A stretch of 64,000 nucleotides of DNA from NCBI RefSeq assembly GCF_003569805.1, contig NZ_KZ984054.1:229856-293855 (forward strand), in the 5' to 3' direction. Position numbers and translations under genes: made by a program. The DNA is from Microbacterium halotolerans. GTDB taxonomy: Bacteria > Actinomycetota > Actinomycetes > Actinomycetales > Microbacteriaceae. Every line of letters begins with the position of its first letter. Within the stretch, counting starts at the first letter, position 1. The notes beneath the pieces were generated by a model, which saw only the letters and a program-made list of their open reading frames with translations, did not search any database and was not told where the DNA came from. This document shows, piece after piece, positions 8,404 through 16,727 of the stretch.

Positions 8404-8658
8404 TCAGCGCAGGGCCGCGACCGCGTCGTCCGGCGACCAGAAGGCGCCGACATCGATGAAGCGGCCTGTCGCCCGGTGGTAGCGCTCGGCACGGCAGCGC
8501 ACGCCGCTCGGAGTGTCGACGACGCGCAGGTGCCCCAGAACGCGATCGTGTCGGTCGACGACCCGCCAGAGGTCGGCCGCGGCGCGCACGAGGTGCTCAT
8601 GCGGCGATGACAACCGTGGCGCGGCGTGCGGAACGACAGGAGCTGCGATGGTGTTCAT
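8404..8658 (-). CDS. Conserved-looking small hypothetical protein
   Basis: An 84-aa soluble, His- and Arg-rich protein with no membrane segment or recognised motif. The C-terminal half (RYHRATGRFIDVGAFWSPDDAVAALR region) looks like a small alpha/beta fold. ATG 8658 has GGGAG about 7 nt upstream. It is divergent from msrA across about 100 bp. Real-gene support comes from the ribosome binding site, codon bias and lack of overlap with another gene; function is unknown. Confidence 0.65.
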   Translation of the reverse strand: MNTIAAPVVPHAAPRLSSPHEHLVRAAADLWRVVDRHDRVLGHLRVVDTPSGVRCRAERYHRATGRFIDVGAFWSPDDAVAALR

Positions 8659-8760
8659 GATGGTCTCCCTTCTGCTGCCTACGCTAAGGAGGGCGTACGA
8701 CATTGCTGCAGAACCGGTGAATTCTGCGCCGTTGCCGGTGCGGGAGCGTAGCCTGAGAGC

Positions 8761-9303
8761 ATGCAGACCTATGTGCTTGCCGGCGGATGCTTCTGGTGCC
8801 TCGATGCGGCATACCGCGCTCTGACGGGGATCGAGGAGGTCGTTTCCGGATACACGGGCGGCACAGTGCCTGCCCCGAGCTACGAGCTCGTATGCACGGG
8901 CGCAACAGGGCATGCGGAGGCCGTGAAGGTCACGTTCGACCCGGAGCAGATCCCCGCCGACGTTATCCTCGACGCGTTCTTCACGATGCACGACCCGCGT
9001 CAGCTCAACCGCCAGGGAGCCGATCGGGGCACGCAGTACCGCTCGGCGATGTTCTACGCGGACGCCGAGCAGAAGGCTACGTTCGACGCGGCGCGGCGGC
9101 GGGCGAGCGAGCTCTGGGACGCGCCGGTCGGCACGACGGAGGGTTCGGTCGTGACCACGCTGGAGCCGCTCGGCGAGTACTACGACGCCGAGGACTACCA
9201 TCAGGACTTCTTCGCGAAGAACCCGACGCAGGGATACTGCCTCGCCGTAGCGGTGCCCAAGGTCAACAAAGTGCGCGCGTCGTTCTCGCAGTACCTCGCC
9301 TGA
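8761..9303 (+). CDS. msrA: Peptide-methionine (S)-S-oxide reductase
   Basis: A 180-aa MsrA repairing methionine-S-sulfoxide in proteins. The catalytic motif GCFWC is at residues 9-13 (nucleophile Cys10), followed by GYTGGTVPAPSYELVCTGATGHAEAV and the DRGTQYRS and EDYHQDFF motifs. The second Cys near the C-terminus (GYCLAV) probably acts in resolving the disulfide. It is a single-domain enzyme without a fused MsrB and appears to be transcribed alone. Confidence 0.97.
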   Translation: MQTYVLAGGCFWCLDAAYRALTGIEEVVSGYTGGTVPAPSYELVCTGATGHAEAVKVTFDPEQIPADVILDAFFTMHDPRQLNRQGADRGTQYRSAMFYADAEQKATFDAARRRASELWDAPVGTTEGSVVTTLEPLGEYYDAEDYHQDFFAKNPTQGYCLAVAVPKVNKVRASFSQYLA

Positions 9304-9441
9304 AGCCTGTCGTCCTTTCCCTCACAGCCGCGGGGAACGCAAGAATCCGTCCACAATCGACCATTCGCTCTCGCGTACAGCGCTGAGACCTGTCCACGCT
9401 GAGAACGGGGCCAGTCGGCTCCGAGAGCGAAGGGACAGATC

Positions 9442-9939
9442 ATGAGCGATTCGATCACCGTCATCGGGACGGTCGGCTCCGACCCCGAAGCGCGGGTGAC
9501 GCCGACGGGAAAGCACGTCACGGGCTTCCGACTGGCGTGCACGCCGAGGGTGCGAGATGCGCGTACGGGCGAGTGGCGCGATGGCGAGACCAACTGGTAC
9601 TCGATCAGTGCCTGGGAGCACTTGGGCAGGAACGTGCTCGAGTCGATCCGCAAGGGGGAGCGGGCCATCGTGACCGGGCGGCTGCGGCTGCGCACATGGG
9701 AGAAGGACGAGCGTCGAGGCATGGACGCCGAGATCGTGGCAGGAGGTGTGGGACACGACCTCAAGTGGGGCACCTCGAGCTACACCAAGGCCTCGCGTCA
9801 GGCGGCGGGCGACGCGTCGGATGACCATCGAGGCGGTGAACCGGAGGTGGAGGCTGCGCAGGCGACGCCAGAGGCGGCATCATCGGGGTTCCAGGATCAC
9901 TGGGAGGCCGAGCCCGTCGCCGTCGATACGCCGTACTGA
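9442..9939 (+). CDS. ssb: Single-stranded DNA-binding protein, SsbB-like paralogue
   Basis: A 165-aa protein with an N-terminal OB-fold SSB domain (SITVIGTVGSDPEARVT; NWYSISAWEHLGRNVLESI; GERAIVTGRLRLRTWE). The tail (residues about 115-165) is acidic and flexible but ends in VDTPY, not the DDDIPF-type tip that recruits replication partners in the main SSB. It is therefore more likely the paralogue than the essential SSB. It lies upstream of ettA, as its relative does in mycobacteria (from memory). AGGGAC precedes ATG 9442. Confidence 0.9.
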   Translation: MSDSITVIGTVGSDPEARVTPTGKHVTGFRLACTPRVRDARTGEWRDGETNWYSISAWEHLGRNVLESIRKGERAIVTGRLRLRTWEKDERRGMDAEIVAGGVGHDLKWGTSSYTKASRQAAGDASDDHRGGEPEVEAAQATPEAASSGFQDHWEAEPVAVDTPY

Positions 9940-9982
9940 CCGGCGGCGCGGGTGCACAGCGGCCAGCCTCTAGAATCGAACG

Positions 9983-10462
9983 GTGACACGACGCGAGCTG
10001 ACCATGGCGGTTCTGGGAACGACTGTGCTGGCGGCGGCGCTTCTCGCAGGCTGCGCGCCGGAGCCGCCCGATCAGACACAGAGCGAGGCCCCGTCGGACA
10101 CTGCTGAGCCGACCGAGGCGCCGACGCCGACCGAGTTCGATCCTGACGGCACCGCCGAGGACAACCTCCCTCTGTTCTCCGAGATCGTGAATGACGTGTG
10201 GGCATCCGATGACAACATCCACGGACGCGTGTACATCGACGCGCTCGTGGACAAGGGGTTCGACAGGACGCAGATGCAGGTCACCAGCGACATCACGACG
10301 ATCGAGTGGCCGGCGGAGTCGATCATGTTCTCCGTCAGGGTGGGCGAGGAATGCCTCGTCGGCCAGATCGGGCCGGAGACGGGAGATCCGGTGGCGATCG
10401 TGCAGCCGGCGCTGGGCGAGGGCGTGTGCCTCCTGGGCAACACCCGCGAGATCGACTGGTAG
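9983..10462 (+). CDS. Predicted lipoprotein of unknown function
   Basis: A 159-aa protein starting at GTG 9983, with a signal peptide and a clear lipobox (LLAGC, Cys at about residue 24), so a lipid anchor outside the cytoplasmic membrane is expected. A Pro/Thr/Glu-rich linker (residues 27-50) precedes a compact domain containing two Cys that could form a disulfide. I associate the C-terminal part with the uncharacterised DUF6993 group, with low certainty. It sits between ssb and ettA on the same strand. Confidence 0.85.
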   Translation: MTRRELTMAVLGTTVLAAALLAGCAPEPPDQTQSEAPSDTAEPTEAPTPTEFDPDGTAEDNLPLFSEIVNDVWASDDNIHGRVYIDALVDKGFDRTQMQVTSDITTIEWPAESIMFSVRVGEECLVGQIGPETGDPVAIVQPALGEGVCLLGNTREIDW

Positions 10463-10516
10463 CGAAGTTCGTCAGCGTCCCCCACGGAGGGGGCGCTCCT
10501 CTAGACTGGAGCCCCT

Positions 10517-12199
10517 ATGGCTGAATTCATTTACCAAATGATCAAGGCCCGCAAAAAAGTGGGCGACAAGCTGATCCTCGACGACGTCACGATGTCGTTC
10601 TATCCGGGGGCGAAGATCGGTATGGTCGGCCCGAATGGTGCGGGAAAGTCGACGATCCTGAAGATCATGGCGGGTCTCGACCAGCCGTCCAACGGCGACG
10701 CGACGCTCACACCCGGCTACTCGGTCGGCATCCTGATGCAGGAGCCGGAGCTCGACGAGTCGAAGTCGGTGCTGGAGAACGTGCAGGAGGGCGTCGGCAC
10801 GATCAAGGCCAAGGTCGACCGGTTCAACGAGATCTCGGCGCTCATGGCCGAGCCCGACGCCGACTTCGACGCTCTTCTCGAGGAGATGGGCAAGCTCCAG
10901 GAGGAGATCGACTCCGCTGACGCGTGGGATCTCGATGCTCAGCTCGAGCAGGCCATGGACGCGCTGCGCACTCCGCCGGGCGACGCCCGCATCGAGAACC
11001 TCTCCGGTGGTGAGAAACGTCGCGTCGCACTCTGCAAACTCCTGCTGGAGAAGCCTGATCTGCTGCTGCTCGACGAGCCGACGAACCACCTCGACGCCGA
11101 GAGCGTGCTATGGCTCGAGCAGCACCTGCAGCAGTACCACGGCGCCGTCATCGCGATCACGCACGACAGGTACTTCCTCGACAACATCGCCCAGTGGATC
11201 GCGGAGGTCGACCGCGGTCGGCTCTACCCGTACGAGGGCAACTACTCGACGTACCTCGAGAAGAAGGCTGAGCGCCTCGACGTGCAGGGCAAGAAGGACG
11301 CCAAGCTCCAGAGGCGCCTCAAGGACGAGCTCGAGTGGGTGCGTTCGAGCGCGAAGGGCCGTCAGGCCAAGTCGAAGGCACGCCTCGCGCGCTACGAGGA
11401 GATGGCGGCTGAAGCGGAGCGCACCAAGAAGCTCGACTTCGAGGAGATCCAGATCCCGGCGGGTCCGCGACTCGGTTCCCTCGTGATCGAGGCGAAGAAC
11501 GTGCAGAAGGGGTTCGATGACCGCACGCTGATCGACTCGCTGAGCTTCTCGCTCCCGCCGAACGGCATCGTCGGTGTGATCGGCCCCAACGGCGTCGGCA
11601 AGACCACGCTGTTCAAGACCATCGTGGGCCTGGAACCGCTGGACGGCGGCGACCTCAAGGTCGGTGAGTCGGTCAAGATCAGCTATGTCGACCAGTCCCG
11701 TGCCAGCATCGACCCGAACAAGACCCTGTGGGAGGTCGTCTCGGACGGCCTGGACGTCATCACGGTCGGCAAGACGGAGATCCCGTCGCGCGCGTACGTG
11801 TCGAAGTTCGGTTTCAAGGGTCCGGATCAGCAGAAGAAGGCGGGTGTGCTCTCCGGTGGTGAGCGCAACCGTCTGAACCTGGCGCTGACGCTCAAGGAGG
11901 GCGGCAATGTGCTGCTCCTCGACGAGCCGACCAACGACCTCGATGTCGAGACGCTGCAGTCGCTGGAGAACGCGCTGCTCGAGTTCCCCGGCTGCGCTGT
12001 GGTCGTCACGCACGACAGGTGGTTCCTCGACCGCGTCGCAACGCACATCCTCGCCTACGAGGGTACGGACGAGAACCCTGCGAACTGGTACTGGTTCGAG
12101 GGCAACTTCGAGGCGTACGAGGCGAACAAGCTCGAGCGGCTCGGCCCTGATGCGGCACGCCCGCACCGCACGACCCACCGCAAGCTCACACGCGATTGA
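10517..12199 (+). CDS. ettA: Energy-dependent translational throttle protein EttA (ABC-F)
   Basis: A 560-aa ABC-F ATPase with two nucleotide-binding domains and no membrane domain. Walker A motifs are GPNGAGKST and GPNGVGKTT, signatures LSGGEKRR and LSGGERNR, and Walker B LLLLDEPTNHLD and VLLLDEPTNDLD, joined by a charged linker (residues about 245-300). It binds the ribosomal E-site and gates translation initiation according to ATP/ADP. Length matches EttA (about 555 aa). The 3' end lies inside the first unit of an 82-bp tandem repeat, which copies the last 13 bases of the gene including the stop. Confidence 0.97.
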   Translation: MAEFIYQMIKARKKVGDKLILDDVTMSFYPGAKIGMVGPNGAGKSTILKIMAGLDQPSNGDATLTPGYSVGILMQEPELDESKSVLENVQEGVGTIKAKVDRFNEISALMAEPDADFDALLEEMGKLQEEIDSADAWDLDAQLEQAMDALRTPPGDARIENLSGGEKRRVALCKLLLEKPDLLLLDEPTNHLDAESVLWLEQHLQQYHGAVIAITHDRYFLDNIAQWIAEVDRGRLYPYEGNYSTYLEKKAERLDVQGKKDAKLQRRLKDELEWVRSSAKGRQAKSKARLARYEEMAAEAERTKKLDFEEIQIPAGPRLGSLVIEAKNVQKGFDDRTLIDSLSFSLPPNGIVGVIGPNGVGKTTLFKTIVGLEPLDGGDLKVGESVKISYVDQSRASIDPNKTLWEVVSDGLDVITVGKTEIPSRAYVSKFGFKGPDQQKKAGVLSGGERNRLNLALTLKEGGNVLLLDEPTNDLDVETLQSLENALLEFPGCAVVVTHDRWFLDRVATHILAYEGTDENPANWYWFEGNFEAYEANKLERLGPDAARPHRTTHRKLTRD

Positions 12200-12394
12200 G
12201 GTGAGAGCCAAGCGAGCTCGCTCGGTTGGCCGAGCCGATTGAGCGTGTTGCGAGAGCGTAGCGACAAGCACACGCGATTGAGGTGAGAGCCAAGCGAGCT
12301 CGCTCGGTTGGCCGAGCCGATTGAGCGTGTTGCGAGAGCGTAGCGACAAGCACACGCGATTGAGGTGAGAGCCAAGCGAGCTCGCTCGGTTGGC
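12187..12394 (+). repeat. 82-bp tandem repeat, 2.5 units
   Basis: Units begin at 12187, 12269 and 12351, an exact 82-nt period. The first two are identical as far as I can read; the third stops after about 44 nt. Each contains the 10-bp palindrome GCGAGCTCGC and starts with the sequence forming the last codons and stop of ettA. There are no spacers, so this is not a CRISPR array. Confidence 0.95.
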
Positions 12395-12395
12395 G

Positions 12396-12436
12396 AGCTG
12401 AATGCCCCGGATGACCATCATCCGGGGCATTCAGCT
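12396..12436. terminator. Rho-independent-type terminator after ettA
   Basis: Exact 19-bp inverted repeat (12396-12414 and 12418-12436) around a 3-nt loop, GC-rich at the core, followed by a short TTT. It follows the tandem repeat and can end ettA transcription. Confidence 0.85.
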
Positions 12437-12471
12437 TTGTGGTGGATGGCGCAGTCCCTGACAAAAGGAGA

Positions 12472-12508
12472 ACGCCCCGCGACTGCTCGGAAGCAGCCGC
12501 GGGGCGTC
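12472..12508 (-). terminator. Terminator of the glycine betaine transport operon
   Basis: A 15-bp stem (12473-12487 with 12492-12506, one mismatch) and 4-nt loop, with a T-rich stretch on the minus-strand downstream side (CTCCTTTTG). It is 20 bp beyond the stop of the substrate-binding protein gene. Confidence 0.8.
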
Positions 12509-12527
12509 GAATGATCGTCCGCTCAGA

Positions 12528-13556
12528 TCACTCCGTGATCAGAGTGTCGAATGCGTCGGGGTTGGCCTCGATCCACTCGTCGATGGCGGCGGGCTCATCG
12601 CCCTCTTCGTACTGGTTGACGACGGTGTCCTCGAGCGAGCCGTAGGAGTTGTCGTCGAGCTGGATGCCGCCGATCAGCTCGGCAGCTTCCGGGTAGTCGT
12701 CGCTGAAGCCTTCGCGAGCGAGGAAGTGCAGTGCCTCGGGCTCGCCCATGGCGCCCTCCGGGTCCTCAAGGTCCTTGAGGTCGTAGGTGCCGTAGGGCCA
12801 GAACGGACGCCACAGCGTCACGACGACGGGCTCCCCTGCCTCGATCGCGGCGTCGAGTTCGGTCACCATACCAGCGGTCGACGAGGTGAGCAACTCGTAG
12901 TCATCCTCGAGACCGTAGGTGGGGATCATCGAGTCCTGTGTGGCCGCAGTGAGGCCGGCGCCCGGCTCGATGCCGACGATCTTGCCGTCGAAGCAGCTTG
13001 CCTTGTCCTTCAGCTCGGCCATCGAATCGACGTTCACGTACGACGGCACAGTGATGGTCAGCAGCGCGTTGTCGTAGTACGAGCCGAGATCATCGAGGCC
13101 GTCGCCGAACTCGTCCATGTAGTCGGCGTGCGTCTTCTCACTCCACGCCGAAGGGTAGATGTCGATGCTGCCATCGGCGAGGCCCGCGTACAGCGGCCCT
13201 GCCTCCGTCAGCTCCTCCATCTCGACGGTGAAGCCGAGACGCTCGAGCTGGTCCTCGAGCAGATACGCGGTCGAGCGTCCGTCGGTCCACGACGGAATGA
13301 AACCGAGGGTGATCGTCTCACCGTCGCCTTCCGCGGCCGGAACCTGCTTCGTGCTCGTGGTCTTCGACGTGTACGCGGCGGGAGCTGCGACCGTGTCTGC
13401 CGAGTCGATGGCACCGGAAGCGGACGAGTCCTCGATCACGCAGTCGTCTGCGGCCTCGTTTTCGTCATCGCCGCCCGCGCAGGACGCTAGAGTCGTGGCG
13501 ATCGCGAGTGCGCCGATGCCGGCGCCGATCTTGGTGAGGTTGCGTCGTTTCATCAT
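12528..13556 (-). CDS. proX: Glycine betaine/proline ABC transporter substrate-binding lipoprotein
   Basis: A 342-aa OpuAC-type binding protein with a signal peptide and lipobox (LASC, Cys about 26), so membrane-anchored and extracytoplasmic. The binding domain starts near residue 82 (ITLGFIPSWTDGRSTAYLLE) and contains Trp/Tyr residues (YPSAWSEKTH, LWRPFWPYGTY) of the kind that form the aromatic cage for quaternary amines. It is last in a three-gene operon; a 59-bp gap after the permease contains a small GC hairpin (about 13578-13592), which may tune relative expression. Confidence 0.93.
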   Translation of the reverse strand: MMKRRNLTKIGAGIGALAIATTLASCAGGDDENEAADDCVIEDSSASGAIDSADTVAAPAAYTSKTTSTKQVPAAEGDGETITLGFIPSWTDGRSTAYLLEDQLERLGFTVEMEELTEAGPLYAGLADGSIDIYPSAWSEKTHADYMDEFGDGLDDLGSYYDNALLTITVPSYVNVDSMAELKDKASCFDGKIVGIEPGAGLTAATQDSMIPTYGLEDDYELLTSSTAGMVTELDAAIEAGEPVVVTLWRPFWPYGTYDLKDLEDPEGAMGEPEALHFLAREGFSDDYPEAAELIGGIQLDDNSYGSLEDTVVNQYEEGDEPAAIDEWIEANPDAFDTLITE

Positions 13557-13615
13557 GTGATTGGTCCTCTCGTTTCTCCGCCTTGCGGCGGGATTGGTGG
13601 GGAGGTTCTTGGGGG

Positions 13616-14602
13616 TCAGGCGCCGCCGAGTCCGCCTGCGCCGGCGATCGGCGCGCGGCGCGGCGATGCCTTGGAACGCTCGGCTTCGAGCTGAGCACGC
13701 TCAGCGTCGGCCTTGGCGTTGCGGATGTTTGCACGGCGCCTGGTGAACAGTCCGATCAGCGATGACGGGTAGTCGGTCGGTGTGCCGATCGCGGCCGTGA
13801 GGCGGTCGAGGAAGACCGCGAGGATCACGACGCTGAGGCCCGCCTCGACGCCCTTGGCGACGTCGATCTGCGCGATCGCAGCGGTGACCTCCTTGCCGAG
13901 TCCGTCTGCGCCGACCATGCCCGCGACGACGGCCATCGACAGGGCGAGCATGATGACCTGGTTGACGCCGGCCATGATGGTCGGCATCGCCAGCGGCAGC
14001 TGCACCCCGAACAGGATGTTCCGGTTCGGGGCGCCGAACGCGGTGGCCGCCTCGACGGTCTCCGAATCGACGCCCCTGATGCCGAGTTCTGTCATCCGGA
14101 CGCCGGGTGCGATGGCGAAGATCACCGTTGCGAACACACCGGGTGCGACGCCAAGGCTGAAGAACACGATCGCCGGGATCAGGTAGACGAACACCGGCAT
14201 CGTCTGCATCAGGTCGAGGATCGGTTTGACGATGGCGCTCACGACGTTGCTCCGTGCGGCGAGGATGCCGACGGGAATCGCGATGATCACCGCGAACAGT
14301 GCCGAGATCGCCACGAGCGAGAGCGTCTGAAGCGAGGTCTCCCACTGGTCCATGCCGACGATCAGCAGGAACATCAGCACGACGCCGACAGCGAGCTTCC
14401 ACGAGCGGAGCAGCCAGCTCAGCAGGGCGAACACGAGGATGATCACCCATGCAGGGGGGCTCATCAGCGCTTCGGCGAGACCATCGACCAGCGTCGTGGT
14501 CACGAGAACGAACAGATCGAGCAGAACCTGCAGGTTCTCCTTGATCCAGTCCAATGCCATGTCGGCCCAGCTGCCGACATTGATGCGGGGGAACCACTCC
14601 AT
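13616..14602 (-). CDS. proW: Glycine betaine/proline ABC transporter permease
   Basis: A 328-aa integral membrane subunit. After an amphipathic N-terminus there are several hydrophobic helices; the BPD_transp_1 coupling region lies around FGAPNRNILFGVQLPLAMPTIMAG, the EAA-like loop that docks on the ATPase. The C-terminus is a charged cytoplasmic tail (residues about 285-328). It starts 2 bp after the ATPase stop, so the two are translated as a unit. It imports osmoprotectants such as glycine betaine or proline betaine. Confidence 0.93.
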   Translation of the reverse strand: MEWFPRINVGSWADMALDWIKENLQVLLDLFVLVTTTLVDGLAEALMSPPAWVIILVFALLSWLLRSWKLAVGVVLMFLLIVGMDQWETSLQTLSLVAISALFAVIIAIPVGILAARSNVVSAIVKPILDLMQTMPVFVYLIPAIVFFSLGVAPGVFATVIFAIAPGVRMTELGIRGVDSETVEAATAFGAPNRNILFGVQLPLAMPTIMAGVNQVIMLALSMAVVAGMVGADGLGKEVTAAIAQIDVAKGVEAGLSVVILAVFLDRLTAAIGTPTDYPSSLIGLFTRRRANIRNAKADAERAQLEAERSKASPRRAPIAGAGGLGGA

Positions 14603-14604
14603 CG

Positions 14605-15882
14605 TCAGGCTCCCTTCTCGTCAGTCGATGCCAGAATCTGGTCGATCTCCGTCGTCGGTACGGGCTGCTGCGGCAGGGTGATCTCCTCAGTTGATCCCGG
14701 GCCGGGGCCGAGCGCCGCCAGCAGTGTGACGCGCGGGATGACGCCGACGAGTCTTCCCGACTCGTTCACGACGGCCACCGCGAGCTTCGACTCGACGGAC
14801 GGCACGAAGAGATCCATCAGCACGGCGTCCTCGCGGACGCTCACGGCGTCGTTCTTGACCACGGTCTCCAACGACTTCTCACCCTTGCGGATGAGTTTGA
14901 CGGCGTCGCGGTCGTCGACCGTTCCGAGCAGCTTGCGGTCGCGGTCGACGACGTAGGCGGCGCCCGAGTTCGTGTCGCGCATCGTGCGCAGCGCTGTACG
15001 CGGACCGGAGGAGACAGAGACGACGGCGCGGGGCTTCTCCATCACGTTCCCTGCGGTGAGCACGCGGGCGCGGTCGACGTCCTGCACGAACTGCTCGACG
15101 TAGTCGTTGGCCGGGTCGGTGAGGATGTCCTCGGGGGTGCCGATCTGCACGATCTCCCCGTCGCGCATCACAGCGATCCGGTCGCCGAGGAGCATCGCCT
15201 CGTTGAGGTCGTGCGTGATGAAGATGATCGTCTTGCCCAGCGTCTCCTGCAGCTCGATCAGCTGATCCTGCATCTCGCGCCGGATGAGCGGGTCGAGGGC
15301 GCTGAACGCCTCGTCCATCAGCAGGATCTCGGTGTCAGCGGCCAGAGCGCGGGCGATGCCGACGCGCTGCTTCATACCGCCGGAGAGCTGGTGAGGGAAC
15401 TTGTCGCCCCAGCCGTCCAAGCCGACCAGCGACAGGATCTCGTCGGCTTTCGCCTCGCGGGTCGCCTTGTCGATGCCCTGCAGCTTCAGCGGATAGGAGA
15501 CGTTGAACGCGACCGTGCGGTGCGGGAACAGCGCGAAGTGCTGGAACACCATCGACACCCGCTCGCGCCGGATCTTGCGGAGCTCGCCCTTGCTGGCCGA
15601 GGCCAGCTCGTCGTCGCCGATGAAGATTGTGCCGGCCGTCGTCTCGAACAGTCCGTTCAGCATGCGGATGAGGGTCGACTTGCCGGAGCCGGACAGCCCC
15701 ATGACGACGAAGATCTCGCCGCGCTTGACCTCGAAGGAGGCATCGATGACCGCGGCAGTGGTGCCGCCGCCGAGTTCATCGCGCTTCTCACCCGCACGGA
15801 GACGTTCAACGGCCTCGCCTCCGCGCCGGCCGAAGACCTTGTACAGGCCTTCCGCGCGCAGAGCGATCTCTTCGTTGCTCAA
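14605..15882 (-). CDS. proV: Glycine betaine/proline ABC transporter ATP-binding protein
   Basis: A 425-aa ATPase of the ProV/OpuAA type: Walker A GLSGSGKST, Q-loop VFQHFALFPHR, signature LSGGMKQRVG, Walker B ILLMDEAFSALD and switch His in FITHDLNEA. The C-terminus carries paired CBS domains (residues about 280-390), which in relatives sense ionic strength or cyclic di-AMP. TTG 15882 is chosen because AGGAGAAC lies directly upstream; an in-frame ATG at 15972 would add 30 Pro/Arg-rich residues that look non-conserved. It is first gene of the osmoprotectant operon. Confidence 0.92.
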   Translation of the reverse strand: MSNEEIALRAEGLYKVFGRRGGEAVERLRAGEKRDELGGGTTAAVIDASFEVKRGEIFVVMGLSGSGKSTLIRMLNGLFETTAGTIFIGDDELASASKGELRKIRRERVSMVFQHFALFPHRTVAFNVSYPLKLQGIDKATREAKADEILSLVGLDGWGDKFPHQLSGGMKQRVGIARALAADTEILLMDEAFSALDPLIRREMQDQLIELQETLGKTIIFITHDLNEAMLLGDRIAVMRDGEIVQIGTPEDILTDPANDYVEQFVQDVDRARVLTAGNVMEKPRAVVSVSSGPRTALRTMRDTNSGAAYVVDRDRKLLGTVDDRDAVKLIRKGEKSLETVVKNDAVSVREDAVLMDLFVPSVESKLAVAVVNESGRLVGVIPRVTLLAALGPGPGSTEEITLPQQPVPTTEIDQILASTDEKGA

Positions 15883-16228
15883 AGTTCTCCTCGGTTGTCT
15901 TCGGAGAGGAGCGGCCTCGGGTGTGCCGCTCTCAACAGAAATGCCCGGGGGCTCCGGGCATCGCTTCCCCATTGTGTCTCTTTCTCACGGCGAAGCGCAC
16001 CTTCACGTTTCGATCACGGCGTCAGCGCCGACCCCCTCATCTTCCCCGTGATCATGGGGAAGCCGCGGGGTTGGAGGACGTTCAGAGCGACCGCTCACCT
16101 GTTATCCGACCGTTATAGAATAGCCGGTTCTCTCACGGTCGTTTTGCGGCTAGCGTGGGGCGGCTATGGTGTAGCGCCGTCGGGATCGAGTAGTGCAGGC
16201 TGCCAAACGGCGGTGGCAGGATGTGAGC
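15883..16228. promoter_or_regulatory. Divergent control region with attenuator-like hairpin
   Basis: This 346-bp gap separates the transporter operon (minus) from a thioesterase gene (plus). On the minus strand it holds an 8-bp GC hairpin (15941-15948 with 15954-15961) followed by TTTCTGTT, resembling a terminator inside the operon leader. A TATAAC box near 16109-16115 could be the minus-strand -10; TAGAAT near the same place could serve the plus strand. No gene is supported here. Confidence 0.4.
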
Positions 16229-16690
16229 ATGACGCGAGTGCACATCCCGATCCATCTTCGTTGGGGAGACCAGGACGCCTTCGGCCACGTCAACAACGCG
16301 GCGATCACGAAACTGATGGAAGAGGCACGCGTACGTGCCTTCTGGAAGCACGAGGATCCGGATCTGAGCTCGCCACTGGCGGTCTTCGACGGCGAGCTCA
16401 AAGTAGGCGACGACGGTCCGTTCTTCACTCTGATCGCGCAGCAGGACGTCACCTACCTGGCACCCGTGCCGTACGTGCAGGCGCCGATCGACTTCCAGGT
16501 CTGGCTGACCAAGCTCGGCGGATCGTCGATGCACGTCGCGTATGAGATCCGGGGCGACGTCGAGGGCGAGGACGTGCTGTTCGCGACCGCCTCGACCGTG
16601 ATCGTGCTCGCCTCGCAGGAGACGATGCGGCCCGTGCGGATCCCCGAGGTCGCACGGAAGCAGTGGGCGCCGTTCGTCGAGACCGCCTGA
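16229..16690 (+). CDS. Acyl-CoA thioesterase, 4-hydroxybenzoyl-CoA thioesterase fold
   Basis: A 153-aa single hotdog-domain thioesterase. The N-terminal RWGDQDAFGHVNNAAI contains the active-site Asp and the HVNN motif of the 4HBT/YbgC group; LAPVPYVQAPIDFQVWLTKLG forms the central strand. It hydrolyses acyl-CoA or acyl-carrier thioesters in the cytoplasm; chain length is not predictable. ATG 16229 is preferred to a start 12 codons upstream because the family begins just before the RWGD motif. It is 37 bp upstream of sufS and may be co-transcribed. Confidence 0.88.
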   Translation: MTRVHIPIHLRWGDQDAFGHVNNAAITKLMEEARVRAFWKHEDPDLSSPLAVFDGELKVGDDGPFFTLIAQQDVTYLAPVPYVQAPIDFQVWLTKLGGSSMHVAYEIRGDVEGEDVLFATASTVIVLASQETMRPVRIPEVARKQWAPFVETA

Positions 16691-16727
16691 CAGCGCCGGC
16701 ACATCAGGACTGCGAGACACTGGAAGT

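Noticed and set aside
12187..12394. CRISPR array
   Set aside because: The 82-bp units are directly adjacent without unique spacers, and no cas genes are present.
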